Source: Novosphingobium sp. TH158 (lineage in GTDB: Bacteria; Pseudomonadota; Alphaproteobacteria; Sphingomonadales; Sphingomonadaceae). From it: a stretch of 64,000 bases of DNA. The stretch is taken from assembly GCF_002855555.1 (NCBI RefSeq), contig NZ_PKRT01000001.1, forward strand, positions 62,001-126,000. Direction: 5' to 3'. A program made the translations under genes and the position numbers. Below the pieces are notes generated by a model. It was given only the letters and a program-made list of their open reading frames with translations. It ran no database searches and was not told the DNA's origin. Positions 46,202 through 55,607 of the stretch are shown here, piece after piece (position 1 is the first letter of the stretch; every line of letters begins with the position of its first letter).

Positions 46202-46324
46202 CTAGCTGATGATCGCGATCACAATCAGCGCGATCACCAGGGCATGGGCCGCGAACAGGCCCACGCCCTTGACGAAGCCGTGATACAGTTCCTCGTGGTA
46301 GTGGCGGTCCTTCACCGATTGCAT
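46202..46324 (-). CDS. aa3-type cytochrome c oxidase subunit IV-like small protein
   Basis: A 40-residue protein with an amphipathic N-terminus (MQSVKDRHYHEELYHGFVKG) and one C-terminal transmembrane helix. This is the layout of bacterial aa3 oxidase subunit IV, the same family as the second copy upstream of pntA. The frame stays open upstream, but the ATG chosen gives the family length. It is convergent with the ferredoxin gene and divergent from parC. Confidence 0.75.
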   Translation of the reverse strand: MQSVKDRHYHEELYHGFVKGVGLFAAHALVIALIVIAIIS

Positions 46325-46434
46325 GGCATTTCTCCTCTGGCTGGAGCGATCGGGCCCGCCGGTGAAAACAGATGGCGGAAAATCCTGTTCCCGAGGTGGT
46401 TCGCAGTGCAGCAGGTTGCTAAGGCTCTGGCGCA

Positions 46435-48720
46435 ATGACCACCGAGACCACCGAACCCGATCCGTTTGACGCCATCGTCGATGCGCCGTTCGATTCCGCG
46501 CTTTCCGAGCGCTACCTGGTCTATGCGCTGTCCACCATCACCGCGCGTTCGCTGCCCGACCTGCGCGACGGGCTGAAGCCCGTGCACCGCCGCCTGCTTT
46601 GGGCCATGCGGCAACTGAAGCTCAACCCCAACGACGCCTTCAAGAAATCGGCGCGCGTGGTGGGCGACGTCATCGGCAAGTACCACCCGCACGGCGACCA
46701 GTCGGTCTATGATGCGATGGTCCGCCTCGCGCAGGATTTCTCGCTGCGCTATCCGCTCGTCGAAGGGCAGGGGAACTTCGGCAACATCGATGGCGATAAT
46801 GCCGCCGCCTATCGCTATACCGAGGCGCGGCTGACGAAGACAGCAATCCAGCTGATGGCCGGGCTGGATGAAGGCACGGTCAACTTCATTCCCACCTACA
46901 ACGGCGAGGAAGAAGAGCCCGAGATCTTCCCGGGCCTTTTCCCGAACCTGCTGGCCAACGGTTCTTCCGGCATCGCGGTCGGCATGGCGACGAGCATCCC
47001 CAGCCACAACGTCCATGAAATCATCGATGCCACCCTGCTGCTGATCGACAACCCCCATGCCGAGCACAGCGCGCTGATGGAAATCTTCCAGGGGCCGGAT
47101 TTCCCGACCGGCGGCGTCGTGGTGGATAGCCCGGCGGTGATTTCCGCCGCTTACGAGACGGGCAAGGGCGCCATCCGCGTGCGCGGCCGCTTCTCGACGG
47201 GCAAGGACGCGGAAGGCAACTGGGAAGAGACGGGGATCGAAAAGCTGCACGGCGGGCAGTGGCAGCTGGTGATTTCCGAAATCCCCTACATGGTCGGCAA
47301 GAGCAAGCTGATCGAACAGGTTGCCCAGCTGATCGCCGACAAGAAGCTGCCGATCCTGGAAGACGTGCGCGATGAATCGGACGAACAGATCCGCATTGTC
47401 TTCGTGCCCAAGAGCCGCAACGTCGATCCCGAACTGCTGAAGGAATCGCTGTTCAAGCTGACCGACCTTGAAAACCGGTTCAGCCTCAACCTCAACGTGC
47501 TGGATGATAGCCGCACCCCCGGCGTGCTTTCGCTGCGCCTGCTGCTGCTCGAATGGGTCAAGAGCCAGATCGATATCCTGGTGCGCCGCAGCCAGCATCG
47601 CCTGGCCAAGATCGCCGACCGGCTCGAACTGCTCGAAGGCTACATCATTGCCTATCTCAACCTCGACCGGATCATCGAGATCATCCGTACCGAGGACGAG
47701 CCCAAGCCGATGATGATGGCCGAATTCCTGCTGACCGACCGGCAGGCCGAAGCGATCCTCAACATGCGGCTGCGTTCGCTTCGCAAGCTTGAGGAAATGG
47801 AGCTTCGCCGCGAACGCGATGACCTGCTGGCCGAGAAGGAAGAGCTGGAAAAGCTGCTGGAAAGCCCGGCCCGCCAGCGCACCCGGCTGAAGCGCGATCT
47901 GGCGGCCCTGCGCAAGGACTATGCCGAGGATACCGCGCTGGGTCGCCGCCGCACCACGATTGCCGAGGCCGCACCGACGGTCGAATTCAGCATGGACGCG
48001 ATGATCGAGAAGGCGCCGGTCACGGTAATCCTTTCGGCCAAGGGCTGGATCAGGGGCGCCAGCGGGCACGAGGCGCTCGACAAGGAATTCAAGTACAAGG
48101 AAGGCGATGGCCCTGCCTTCGCGCTCCACGCGCAGACCACCGACAAGCTGCTGGTCGCCTGCGACAACGGGCGGTTCTACACGCTGGGCTGCGACAAGCT
48201 GCCTTCCGCGCGCGGCTTTGGCGAGCCGATCCGCACCATGGTGGATATCGACGCCGGGGCGGAGATCGTCGGCCTGCTCGTCTACAAGCCCAAGGCGCAA
48301 CTGCTGCTGGCATCCACCATCGGCCGGGGCTTTGCGGCAGAAGCCGATGAACTGCTGGCCGAAACACGCAAGGGCAGGGGGGTGATGACCACCAAGCCCG
48401 GCGTGAAGCTGGCCGTGGTCCGCGAAATCCCGGCCGAGCACGATCACGTCGCCGTGGTGGGCGAGAACCGCAAGCTGGTGATCTTCAGCCTTGAAGAGCT
48501 GCCGGTGCTCGCCAAGGGCCAGGGCGTGACCCTGCAACGCTACCGCGACGGCGGGCTGGCCGATGCGACCACGCTGAAGCTCGATGAAGGCCTGTCATGG
48601 AAGATGGGCGGCGAAACCGGGCGCACCCGCACCGAAAGCGACATGCGCCTGTGGAAGGTCGCCCGCGGCGCAGCCGGCCGCCTGCCGCCCACAGGCTTCC
48701 CGCGCGACAACAAGTTTTAG
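46435..48720 (+). CDS. parC: DNA topoisomerase IV subunit A
   Basis: A 761-residue type IIA topoisomerase A subunit with catalytic Tyr128 in [13 protein letters not shown], and [15 protein letters not shown] in the quinolone region, where the E. coli Ser80 and Glu84 positions read Gln89 and Asp93. It decatenates daughter chromosomes with ParE. The C-terminal part contains repeated beta-pinwheel blades. Its 3' end overlaps the convergent protease gene by four bases. Confidence 0.95.
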   Translation: MTTETTEPDPFDAIVDAPFDSALSERYLVYALSTITARSLPDLRDGLKPVHRRLLWAMRQLKLNPNDAFKKSARVVGDVIGKYHPHGDQSVYDAMVRLAQDFSLRYPLVEGQGNFGNIDGDNAAAYRYTEARLTKTAIQLMAGLDEGTVNFIPTYNGEEEEPEIFPGLFPNLLANGSSGIAVGMATSIPSHNVHEIIDATLLLIDNPHAEHSALMEIFQGPDFPTGGVVVDSPAVISAAYETGKGAIRVRGRFSTGKDAEGNWEETGIEKLHGGQWQLVISEIPYMVGKSKLIEQVAQLIADKKLPILEDVRDESDEQIRIVFVPKSRNVDPELLKESLFKLTDLENRFSLNLNVLDDSRTPGVLSLRLLLLEWVKSQIDILVRRSQHRLAKIADRLELLEGYIIAYLNLDRIIEIIRTEDEPKPMMMAEFLLTDRQAEAILNMRLRSLRKLEEMELRRERDDLLAEKEELEKLLESPARQRTRLKRDLAALRKDYAEDTALGRRRTTIAEAAPTVEFSMDAMIEKAPVTVILSAKGWIRGASGHEALDKEFKYKEGDGPAFALHAQTTDKLLVACDNGRFYTLGCDKLPSARGFGEPIRTMVDIDAGAEIVGLLVYKPKAQLLLASTIGRGFAAEADELLAETRKGRGVMTTKPGVKLAVVREIPAEHDHVAVVGENRKLVIFSLEELPVLAKGQGVTLQRYRDGGLADATTLKLDEGLSWKMGGETGRTRTESDMRLWKVARGAAGRLPPTGFPRDNKF

Positions 48721-49373
48721 GCCGGGTCTGCCGGGCTCGCGGCCTGCGGGTTTTTCGGTTCCAGAACCAGCGTGCGGCCTTCCACGCGCCAGCCCTTGAG
48801 GCGCGAGAGGAAGTTCATGCCCAGCACGTTGGTCTCGCCCAGGCCGGGGGCGATCACCGCGTCGAGATCGCGCGCGACGATATTGCCGAAGCGCAGCTCA
48901 CCGATTGTCGCAAGTTCGGCCATGGCCTGGCCGTTGGCGGTGCGCAGCACGATCGGTGCGCGCATCGGCTGCCTTTCCAGCCTTGCCTGTTCGGCCACGC
49001 CGGGGGACAGGGCGGTCAGCGTCGCGCCGGTATCGACCATGAAGCGCACCGGCGTGCCGTTCACGCGCGTGCGGATCCAGAAATGCCCGTCGCGCGACAT
49101 CTGCACGCGGGTTTCGCGGCCTTCGACCACCTGTTCGGGCATGCCGACGCCGGGCAGGGTGATTTCCGCACCGGGATTGAGCCGCGCCACCTGCGCGATC
49201 GTCAGCAGCAGCGCCGCGACAAGTCCCAGGTTGCCGATGCCGCGAACGAAGCCACCGAAACGGGGCAGGCTGCGGCGGATCATGCCGCCCAGCACGGTGA
49301 CGAACACTGCCGCCAGTGCAAGGCTGAGCAGCGGCTGCGACTTGAGGAATTCGAGCAGGCCGGCCGGGGTCAT
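48717..49373 (-). CDS. membrane-anchored retropepsin-like aspartic protease
   Basis: A 218-residue protein with two N-terminal transmembrane helices (about 14-30 and 46-63) and a periplasmic retropepsin domain containing Asp114-Thr-Gly in [15 protein letters not shown] single DTG implies a homodimer as in retroviral proteases. The family is TIGR02281-like. MTPAGLLEF is the start. It lies 30 bases after the start of the cca operon's last gene on the same strand, so it may be cotranscribed only downstream of its own promoter. Confidence 0.88.
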   Translation of the reverse strand: MTPAGLLEFLKSQPLLSLALAAVFVTVLGGMIRRSLPRFGGFVRGIGNLGLVAALLLTIAQVARLNPGAEITLPGVGMPEQVVEGRETRVQMSRDGHFWIRTRVNGTPVRFMVDTGATLTALSPGVAEQARLERQPMRAPIVLRTANGQAMAELATIGELRFGNIVARDLDAVIAPGLGETNVLGMNFLSRLKGWRVEGRTLVLEPKNPQAASPADPA

Positions 49374-49403
49374 CGTGCCATCCTGCCAGACTGCGGCTTT
49401 CGC

Positions 49404-50573
49404 TTAGCTGACCGAGGCAATCGCGGCATCGAGCAGGGCTTCGATCCGGTCGTCGGCAAAGCCGGCGGCAACCCACTGCGCCTCCACGCCGCGCAGGATG
49501 CGGGCCACCTCCGGCCCGGCCTTTACGCCTCGGGCAACGATCTCGCCGCCTTTCAGCGGGAAGACGGGAATGGTCCAGCCCTCGAGCGGCTTCGCGTCAG
49601 CCCCCGCAAGCAGCAGCCGGTCAAGCGCGCTGTCCATGCCGAGGCGATAGGCCAGCGCGCGCGCATCCTGCACCGCGCCATCGCGCGCCGCCGCGGTTGC
49701 CAGCCGCTTCTTCTGCGCGCCCGACAGGCGGAACCGGCTTGCCACCTGTTCGGACAGCGCCGCATCGGCGGGCAGCAGCGCGGCAAGGCGGCGCACGGGA
49801 TCGGGGGCAATGGACTGGCGAGCCTCTTGCGCCACCAGTGCGGCAAGCGCGGGAACATCTGCTTCGGGCAGGACGACCGCCAGCACCCCCAGCTCTGCCA
49901 TGCGCGCAACGGTCGGTGCCGGATCGGGCAGGCCGAGCAGGTTCAGCATCTCCATGCCGATCCGCTCGCGCGACAGGCCCTTGAGTGTTGCCGCCAGTTC
50001 CGCACAGGCTTCTTCTGCTTCCTTGTCAGCCGGTTGCGAACCAAACCTCGCCTGGAAACGGAAATAGCGCAGGATGCGCAGGTGGTCCTCGCGGATGCGC
50101 TGGCGGGCATCGCCGATGAAGCGCAGACGGCGCGCTTTGAGGTCGGCGACGCCGCCGAACCAGTCAAAGATCTCAAGCGTAGCGGGGTCGGCGTAAAGCG
50201 CGTTCATGGTGAAGTCGCGCCGCGCGGCATCGTCCTGCCAATCGCTGGCAAAGGCCACCGTGGCGCGGCGGCCATCGGTGCTGACGTCATGGCGCAGCGT
50301 GGTGATTTCCACCGGGCCAAAGGGCAGGACGGCGGTGATCGTGCCATGTTCGATCCCGGTCGGCACATTGCGGATGCCGGCGGCGGAAAGGCGGCGGATC
50401 ACCTCGTCGGGCAGCAGCGGCGTGGCGATGTCCACGTCCTTCACCGCGATCTCCAGCAGGGTATCGCGCACCGCTCCGCCGACATAGCGGGCATTGCCTT
50501 CGCCCAGCACGGCAACCAGAGCGGCGATGTCGTCGCGCCGGGTCCATCCGGCAGGGGGCAGCCGCTCACCCAT
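49404..50573 (-). CDS. cca: CCA tRNA nucleotidyltransferase
   Basis: A 389-residue class II polymerase: GNARYVGGAVRDTLL, the metal-binding DVDIAT, the RRDFTMNALY block and RIREDHLRILRYFRFQARFG. It adds or repairs the 3' CCA end of tRNAs. Its start overlaps the Nudix gene by eight bases; together with DUF1285 and Nudix genes it forms a coupled leftward operon. Confidence 0.93.
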   Translation of the reverse strand: MGERLPPAGWTRRDDIAALVAVLGEGNARYVGGAVRDTLLEIAVKDVDIATPLLPDEVIRRLSAAGIRNVPTGIEHGTITAVLPFGPVEITTLRHDVSTDGRRATVAFASDWQDDAARRDFTMNALYADPATLEIFDWFGGVADLKARRLRFIGDARQRIREDHLRILRYFRFQARFGSQPADKEAEEACAELAATLKGLSRERIGMEMLNLLGLPDPAPTVARMAELGVLAVVLPEADVPALAALVAQEARQSIAPDPVRRLAALLPADAALSEQVASRFRLSGAQKKRLATAAARDGAVQDARALAYRLGMDSALDRLLLAGADAKPLEGWTIPVFPLKGGEIVARGVKAGPEVARILRGVEAQWVAAGFADDRIEALLDAAIASVS

Positions 50574-51162
50574 GCCAGCGCAGCCGCTTGGCGAGGTTGA
50601 CGATGATCGCCGCCGTCACGCCCCAGGTGTTATGGTCCTGCCAGGGAATTTCGTAATAGGGCCGCATGCCGCCTTCCCATTGCACCCAGCGTTCAAGGTG
50701 GTTGTCGTCGTGCAGCATATGCGAGACCGGCGCTTCGAACCACTGCGCGACTTCGGTGGGGTTGGGGACAATTTCGATATCGGCGGGAACGGTTGCCAGC
50801 ACCGGGGTGATCTCGAAACCGGAATGGGCGCGATAGACATCGCCCTTGCCCACCACCCGCACCTTTTCCGGCCGGATGCCAAGCTCTTCCCACGCTTCGC
50901 GCAGGGCGGCTTCCTCGGGCGTCTCGTTGCCGTCGATCTTGCCGCCGGGAAAGGCGATCTGGCCGGGATGGGCGCGCATGTTCGAGGGGCGGTGCAGCAG
51001 CAGCATGCCGGGCTCATCCCGCTCGGTCATGGCGACGAGGACGGCGGCGGGGCGGAACTCCTCCACCACCACGGCGCTCCAGTCCTCGAACAGCCGGGGC
51101 GGCGGCGATCCGTCGTAACCGGCGCGATAGAGCGCCGAGAGCCGTTCGTGCACCCGGCTCAT
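50566..51162 (-). CDS. CoA pyrophosphatase (Nudix)
   Basis: A 198-residue Nudix hydrolase with the box GGKIDGNETPEEAALREAWEELGI (73-96). The preceding HRPSNMRAHPGQIAFPGG matches the NuCoA signature of YeaB/PCD1-type CoA diphosphatases. It hydrolyses CoA to phosphopantetheine and 3',5'-ADP. Its start overlaps the DUF1285 stop by four bases and its stop overlaps cca. Confidence 0.93.
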   Translation of the reverse strand: MSRVHERLSALYRAGYDGSPPPRLFEDWSAVVVEEFRPAAVLVAMTERDEPGMLLLHRPSNMRAHPGQIAFPGGKIDGNETPEEAALREAWEELGIRPEKVRVVGKGDVYRAHSGFEITPVLATVPADIEIVPNPTEVAQWFEAPVSHMLHDDNHLERWVQWEGGMRPYYEIPWQDHNTWGVTAAIIVNLAKRLRWHG

Positions 51163-51710
51163 GCCGGCACCAGCGAAAAGCGCTGCCCCATGCTGGTCAC
51201 GCTGAGGTCATCACTGGCGAGGGCGAGGTCGACCAGCTGGGCATAGGTGGAACGGTTCAGTCGCGCCTCGCAGCCGTGGCGCACACCAAGGTAAAGCGCG
51301 GGCACCTCTGCATCGCCGCGCGCGATGATCGGATGGGCGGCATCGGCAATCACGGTATCATCGCTATTGAGCCGGAAGGCCAGCGCCTCTCCCTGCTGCA
51401 CAAGGTCAACCGCGATGAAGGCGGCATCGTCCACCGCGATGGTCAGCATTTCCTGCGGCGTGACCAGCCAGTGCTGCCCGTCCGCATCGCGGCGCAGCAG
51501 GGTGGAAAAGGCGCGGACCATGGCCGGGCGGGTGATCTCTCCGCCCTGGTGGAACCAGCGGCCGTCGGCGGCGATCCGCATTTCGCTGTCGCCGCGCTTT
51601 TCCGGCTGCCATTGGTCGACCGGCGGCAGCTTGCGCTCGGCCACCAGCGTCGCGATCTGCGTCAGGGAAAGTCCGGCAAGTTCTGGCGGCGGTTCGTAGG
51701 GCATCTGCAA
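51159..51710 (-). CDS. DUF1285 family protein
   Basis: A 183-residue protein matching DUF1285: MRIAADGRWFHQGGEITRPAMVRAFSTLLRRDADGQHWLVTPQE is the conserved block. Function is unknown. An ATG two codons downstream (MPYEPP) is an equally good start. It leads the DUF1285-Nudix-cca operon, an arrangement seen in many alphaproteobacteria. Confidence 0.9.
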   Translation of the reverse strand: MQMPYEPPPELAGLSLTQIATLVAERKLPPVDQWQPEKRGDSEMRIAADGRWFHQGGEITRPAMVRAFSTLLRRDADGQHWLVTPQEMLTIAVDDAAFIAVDLVQQGEALAFRLNSDDTVIADAAHPIIARGDAEVPALYLGVRHGCEARLNRSTYAQLVDLALASDDLSVTSMGQRFSLVPA

Positions 51711-51729
51711 AAACCGATGCCAGATCGCG

Positions 51730-52239
51730 TCAGCCGAGCCAAGGCCCCAGCATGCCTTCGCGCGGCAGCACGGCGTGGTTTTCGCAGCGGGCCAGCAGGC
51801 GGTGCTGTTCGAACGGGCCGGGAAGCTTCCAGCCGCCGGTCGCCTCGTTGGAGAAGCCCCAGAACCGGCCGTAATATTCGGGATCGCCGATCATCACCTG
51901 CGGCAAGGGCGCGCGCGGGTCGATCGCGGTCAGGCTGGCCGTCATCAGCGCCTTGCCGAAGCCGCGCCCCTGGTGTTCGGGAAGCACGGCCACCGGGCCG
52001 ACCATGATCATCGGCACCTTGCGCCCCTCGGGCGTGGTCAGCGCCACGGGCCAGCACTGGATCGTGCCCGCCAGCAGGTCGTTATCGTCCAGCGCCGCGA
52101 AGGAAAGGCCGGGCAGCCACTCGGTCCCCTCGCGCACCTTGTAGGCGGTGCGCGTCTTGCGCTCAGGCTCGAAGGCCCGGTCGAGCAGTTCCTCGACCAG
52201 TTCGGGCGCAACATCGGCAAGGGGAATGAGGTTTGCCAT
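51730..52239 (-). CDS. GNAT family N-acetyltransferase
   Basis: A 169-residue acetyltransferase with the acetyl-CoA loop VAVLPEHQGRGFGKALMTASL and the YhbS-like end GDPEYYGRFWGFSNEATGGW. Start MANLIPLAD fits the fold; the open frame upstream is longer. It lies 19 bases before the DUF1285 gene on the same strand and may belong to that operon. Target unknown. Confidence 0.87.
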   Translation of the reverse strand: MANLIPLADVAPELVEELLDRAFEPERKTRTAYKVREGTEWLPGLSFAALDDNDLLAGTIQCWPVALTTPEGRKVPMIMVGPVAVLPEHQGRGFGKALMTASLTAIDPRAPLPQVMIGDPEYYGRFWGFSNEATGGWKLPGPFEQHRLLARCENHAVLPREGMLGPWLG

Positions 52240-52299
52240 GAAGCGCGGGCCGATAGGGCCAAAGTGCACAGGTTGCAATTGCGGAATGGCGCTATCGCC

Positions 52300-53451
52300 C
52301 TAGCGCGGCAGCAGCTCCAGCAGGCGGCCGCCGGGGCCATCCTCGATCATCCACAGGCTGCCGTTGGCGCCTTCGGCAATCCCGCGCATCCGGTGCTCCA
52401 TGTTAAAGCGCTCTGCCTCGCGCGCCGTTTCGCCATCCAGGCTGACGCGGACAAGGCCCTGCGCACCCAGCGCGGCGATCAAGGCATTACCCCGCCAAGC
52501 GGCAAACTTCGTGCACTTGCAGACGATCATGCCGCCCGGCGCGATCACCGGGTTCCAGCTGAGCGCGGGGGCGGCAAGGTCAGGCCGCGAGGCATGGCGC
52601 GCGATGGCGCGGCCATCGTAATGATCGCCGTTGGATACCAGAGGCCAGCCATAGTTCTTGCCGGGCTGCACCAGGTTCAGCTCGTCACCGCCAGCGGGGC
52701 CGTGTTCAAGATCCCACAGCCGGCCCGATCCGTCGAAAGCCATGCCCAGCGGGTTGCGATGGCCGTAAGACCAGATTTCCGCCGATACGCCGCCTTTGTC
52801 GGCAAAGGGGTTGCCCGGCGCGGGCTTGCCGTCGCGGGTCAGCCGCAGCACCTTGCCCAGCGTCACCGAAAGGTCCTGGGCCGGGGTCATCTTCTGGCGA
52901 TCGCCCGAAGTGAGGAACAGGTGCTGGCCATCGGGCGAAAACACGATGCGGTGGGCATAGTGGCCGCGGCCGGTCACCTTGGGGCTTTGCCGCCAGATCA
53001 CCTCCAGCCCCTCGATCCGGGCGGAGCCGCCCTCGCGCACCAGCTTGCCGCGACCCATCGCAGCACCCCGCGTATCGCCATCGCCCGCTTCGGCCCATGT
53101 CAGGTAGACCAGGCCATCGCGCACGAAATCGGGCGACAGCACGACATCGCCAAACCCTCCTTGCCCGGCATAGGCGACCTGCGGCGCACCGGAAACCTCG
53201 CTTACCGCGCCAGAGGCCAGGTCAACCAGCTTGAGCTTGCCCATCTTTTCGGTAACCAGCGCCTTGCCGTCGGGCAGCAGGGCAAGGGCCCAGGGCTCGT
53301 CGAGCTTCGCCACCTCCCGGGCGGTGAAGGGGTTGGCCTCGGCAAAATCGGTCGATCCCTGGATGGTGCTATCCCCAGCGGCGGTCGCGCCGCAGCTTGC
53401 GAGGGGGACGAGCAGGGGCGATAGCATGAGGATGAGGTTCTGACGTTTCAT
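52300..53451 (-). CDS. PQQ-dependent sugar dehydrogenase (soluble aldose type, lipoprotein)
   Basis: A 383-residue six-bladed beta-propeller related to soluble glucose dehydrogenase and YliI. GHRNPLGMAFDGSGRLWDLEHGPAGGDELNLV and NYGWPLVSNGDHYDG are family motifs. The N-terminus MKRQNLILMLSPLLVPLASC has a lipobox with Cys20, predicting an outer- or inner-membrane lipoprotein. Its start ATG and the rnhB ATG share the same CATG. PQQ synthesis genes are not in the window, so cofactor supply is unknown. Confidence 0.88.
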   Translation of the reverse strand: MKRQNLILMLSPLLVPLASCGATAAGDSTIQGSTDFAEANPFTAREVAKLDEPWALALLPDGKALVTEKMGKLKLVDLASGAVSEVSGAPQVAYAGQGGFGDVVLSPDFVRDGLVYLTWAEAGDGDTRGAAMGRGKLVREGGSARIEGLEVIWRQSPKVTGRGHYAHRIVFSPDGQHLFLTSGDRQKMTPAQDLSVTLGKVLRLTRDGKPAPGNPFADKGGVSAEIWSYGHRNPLGMAFDGSGRLWDLEHGPAGGDELNLVQPGKNYGWPLVSNGDHYDGRAIARHASRPDLAAPALSWNPVIAPGGMIVCKCTKFAAWRGNALIAALGAQGLVRVSLDGETAREAERFNMEHRMRGIAEGANGSLWMIEDGPGGRLLELLPR

Positions 53452-54100
53452 GGACACGAAGATGGGCCAGCCAATCCTGCTTGCCAAGACCGGCTCGACG
53501 AATGACCGGCGCGGGCCGCTGATCGGCGTGGACGAGGCCGGGCGCGGTCCGCTCGCCGGGCCGGTGGTTGCCGCCGCAGTCGTTCTGTGCAGCCCGCGTC
53601 CGGCGGGGCTGGACGATTCCAAGAAGCTGTCCCGCGATGCCCGCGCCGTGCTGGAAGAGCGCATCAAGCGCCGCTGCCGCTGGGCCGTGGGCGTGGTCGA
53701 TGTGGAGGATATCGACCGGCTGAACATCTTCGGCGCAACCATGCTGGCGATGACCCTGGCGGTGACGGCACTGTGCGAGCAGCTGGACGAAGACCCGCAC
53801 GAGGTGCTGGTCGATGGCAACCTCACGCCGCATGGCCGCCGCCCGGAATGGCGCTGGCCGGCACGGGCCATCGTTGGCGGCGATGCCATCGAACCGTGCA
53901 TTTCCGCCGCGTCGATCATCGCCAAGGAGCACCGTGACCGGCTGATGCGCGAAGCGGCGCAGCAGCACCCGCATTACGGGTGGGAGCGCAATGCCGGCTA
54001 CGGCACCCCCGAACACCTCGCCGCGCTGCGCCTGCACGGCCCCACGCCCCTGCATCGGCGCAGCTTCGCCCCCGTTGCGCAACTGGAATTGGCGATTTAA
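53450..54100 (+). CDS. rnhB: ribonuclease HII
   Basis: A 216-residue RNase HII with Asp28-Glu29 in GVDEAGRGPLAGPV, and DGN near 120 as the further acidic ligand. It removes ribonucleotides from DNA. A second in-frame ATG at 53462 (MGQPILLAK) is at least as likely a start, because the first ATG overlaps the divergent lipoprotein start codon and leaves no room for a leader. Confidence 0.94.
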   Translation: MDTKMGQPILLAKTGSTNDRRGPLIGVDEAGRGPLAGPVVAAAVVLCSPRPAGLDDSKKLSRDARAVLEERIKRRCRWAVGVVDVEDIDRLNIFGATMLAMTLAVTALCEQLDEDPHEVLVDGNLTPHGRRPEWRWPARAIVGGDAIEPCISAASIIAKEHRDRLMREAAQQHPHYGWERNAGYGTPEHLAALRLHGPTPLHRRSFAPVAQLELAI

Positions 54101-54167
54101 CCTGACGGGAAAGAGCTCTGGGTTAAATAGTGCTTCTTCTTCTGGAGAGAAAAAAGGGAGTATAGCA

Positions 54168-54641
54168 ATGCTCAGGGCTGCGATCACGACAATGATAGTC
54201 AGCGCATGTTTCACGCCTGCGGTTGCCCAAGTTAACCTTTCCGGCGATTGGCGTCCGACTGGCAAATTTGCCACAGAGGAAAAATATATTGACGTAGCCT
54301 CCATTGACTATGCCAAATCGGAAGTTCGAGTTGCGAGACTGGAATCTTCACCTCGAGCACTCGTTACGGTATGGATCGACGTCAAACACATCGACTGTGC
54401 GGCAAAGACCCATGCCACAACATACGGGCTAATGATGTATCCTGGCAGTACCGAGATGCGGGGCATGAACGTATTCGACCCCCAATATCCAATAAATTTC
54501 GCTCCACGCGCTGGTCTTGTTGGACAAGATGTCGAGATTGCAGCGTATAGAGCTGTCTGTTTACGTAAGTTGCCATCGAAGGATGTCAGCTTTCCTGATT
54601 TTAGCACGCTTTATTGGGATTGGCGACGTCGAAATCCATGA
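54168..54641 (+). CDS. secreted hypothetical protein of lower GC
   Basis: A 157-residue protein with a signal peptide (MLRAAITTMIVSACFTPAVA). Its mid-part (YIDVASIDYAKSEVRVARLESSPRALVTVWIDVKHIDC, then TTYGLMMYPGSTEMRG) loosely resembles surface-adhesin protein E-like domains, a weak impression. A strong aagggag ribosome site precedes the ATG. GC content and codon use are clearly lower than in neighbours, suggesting transfer. It sits alone between rnhB and an SDR gene. Confidence 0.7.
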   Translation: MLRAAITTMIVSACFTPAVAQVNLSGDWRPTGKFATEEKYIDVASIDYAKSEVRVARLESSPRALVTVWIDVKHIDCAAKTHATTYGLMMYPGSTEMRGMNVFDPQYPINFAPRAGLVGQDVEIAAYRAVCLRKLPSKDVSFPDFSTLYWDWRRRNP

Positions 54642-54667
54642 CGAACTGACAAACTTGGAGGGGATGA

Positions 54668-55585
54668 GTGTCAGGATTTACCGAGGCCGACGTGCCCAGC
54701 CAGCAGGGCCGCACGATCATCGTCACCGGATCGAACACCGGCATCGGTTTCGAAGCCGCGCGGGCGCTGGCGGCGAAGGGCGCACGGGTGCTGCTGGCCT
54801 GCCGCAGCCGCGACAAGGCCGAAGCGGCGATGGCGCGCATCGGCGCGGTCGTACCGGGGGCGGACCTTGCGTTCCTGCCGCTCGACCAGTCGGACCTGGC
54901 ATCGGTGCGCAAGGCGGCGGACCTGGCGGCGCGGGAAGCGCGGCTGGATGTCCTGCTCAACAATGCCGGTGTCATGATGCCACCGCTATCGCTTTCGGCG
55001 CAGGGGCTCGAGCTGCAATTCGCCACCAACCACCTCGGCACCTTCGCGCTGACCGGGCTGCTGCTGCCCAAGCTGGCGGAAACCGCAGGATCGCGCGTGG
55101 TCATCACCGCCAGCCTCGCGCACAAGCGCGGGCGGATCGATTTCGGCAACCTCGATGCCGGCAAGGGCTATGGCCGCGGCCGTTTCTACGCCCAGAGCAA
55201 GCTGGCCAACATCCTGCACATGTTCGAGCTGGACCGGCGCCTGCGGGCGGCAGGCTCGCCGGTGACGGCCGTGGGCTGTCATCCCGGCGTGGCGGCGAGC
55301 GAACTGGTGCGGCACATCCCCATGGGCAATGCCATCGGCGGCTGGTTGCTGTCGAAATTCCTCAACTCGTCAGCCAAGGGGGCCTGGCCTGCCTTGCAGG
55401 CGGCGACCGATCCGGCGGTGCAGGGCGGCTCCTACTGGGGGCCGCAGTTGCGTTCGGAAATGGCTGGCCCTTCCGGCCCGGCAAGCCGCTCTGCCGGCGC
55501 CACCGATGCGGCAGTTGCCCGGCAGCTGTGGGACAGGTCGATCGAACTGTCCGGCGTCGATCCGGGCCTGCCGCCAGCCGATTGA
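54668..55585 (+). CDS. SDR family oxidoreductase, retinol dehydrogenase-like
   Basis: A 305-residue short-chain dehydrogenase with the extended-type TGSNTGIGFEAARALAAKGARVLLACR, NNAGVMMPP, LQFATNHLGTFALTG and the catalytic RFYAQSKLAN (Tyr-x3-Lys). This is the retinol dehydrogenase/WW-oxidoreductase-like group, common in sphingomonads. It starts at GTG behind a ggagggg site. Substrate unknown. Confidence 0.86.
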   Translation: MSGFTEADVPSQQGRTIIVTGSNTGIGFEAARALAAKGARVLLACRSRDKAEAAMARIGAVVPGADLAFLPLDQSDLASVRKAADLAAREARLDVLLNNAGVMMPPLSLSAQGLELQFATNHLGTFALTGLLLPKLAETAGSRVVITASLAHKRGRIDFGNLDAGKGYGRGRFYAQSKLANILHMFELDRRLRAAGSPVTAVGCHPGVAASELVRHIPMGNAIGGWLLSKFLNSSAKGAWPALQAATDPAVQGGSYWGPQLRSEMAGPSGPASRSAGATDAAVARQLWDRSIELSGVDPGLPPAD

Positions 55586-55607
55586 CGCGGCGGCAGGCCG
55601 GACAGGG

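Noticed and set aside
52300..53925. A long 541-codon frame reading through the rnhB region on the minus strand
   Set aside because: The extra 158 codons lie antisense to rnhB and lack a signal or domain; the lipoprotein start at 53451 explains the gene.
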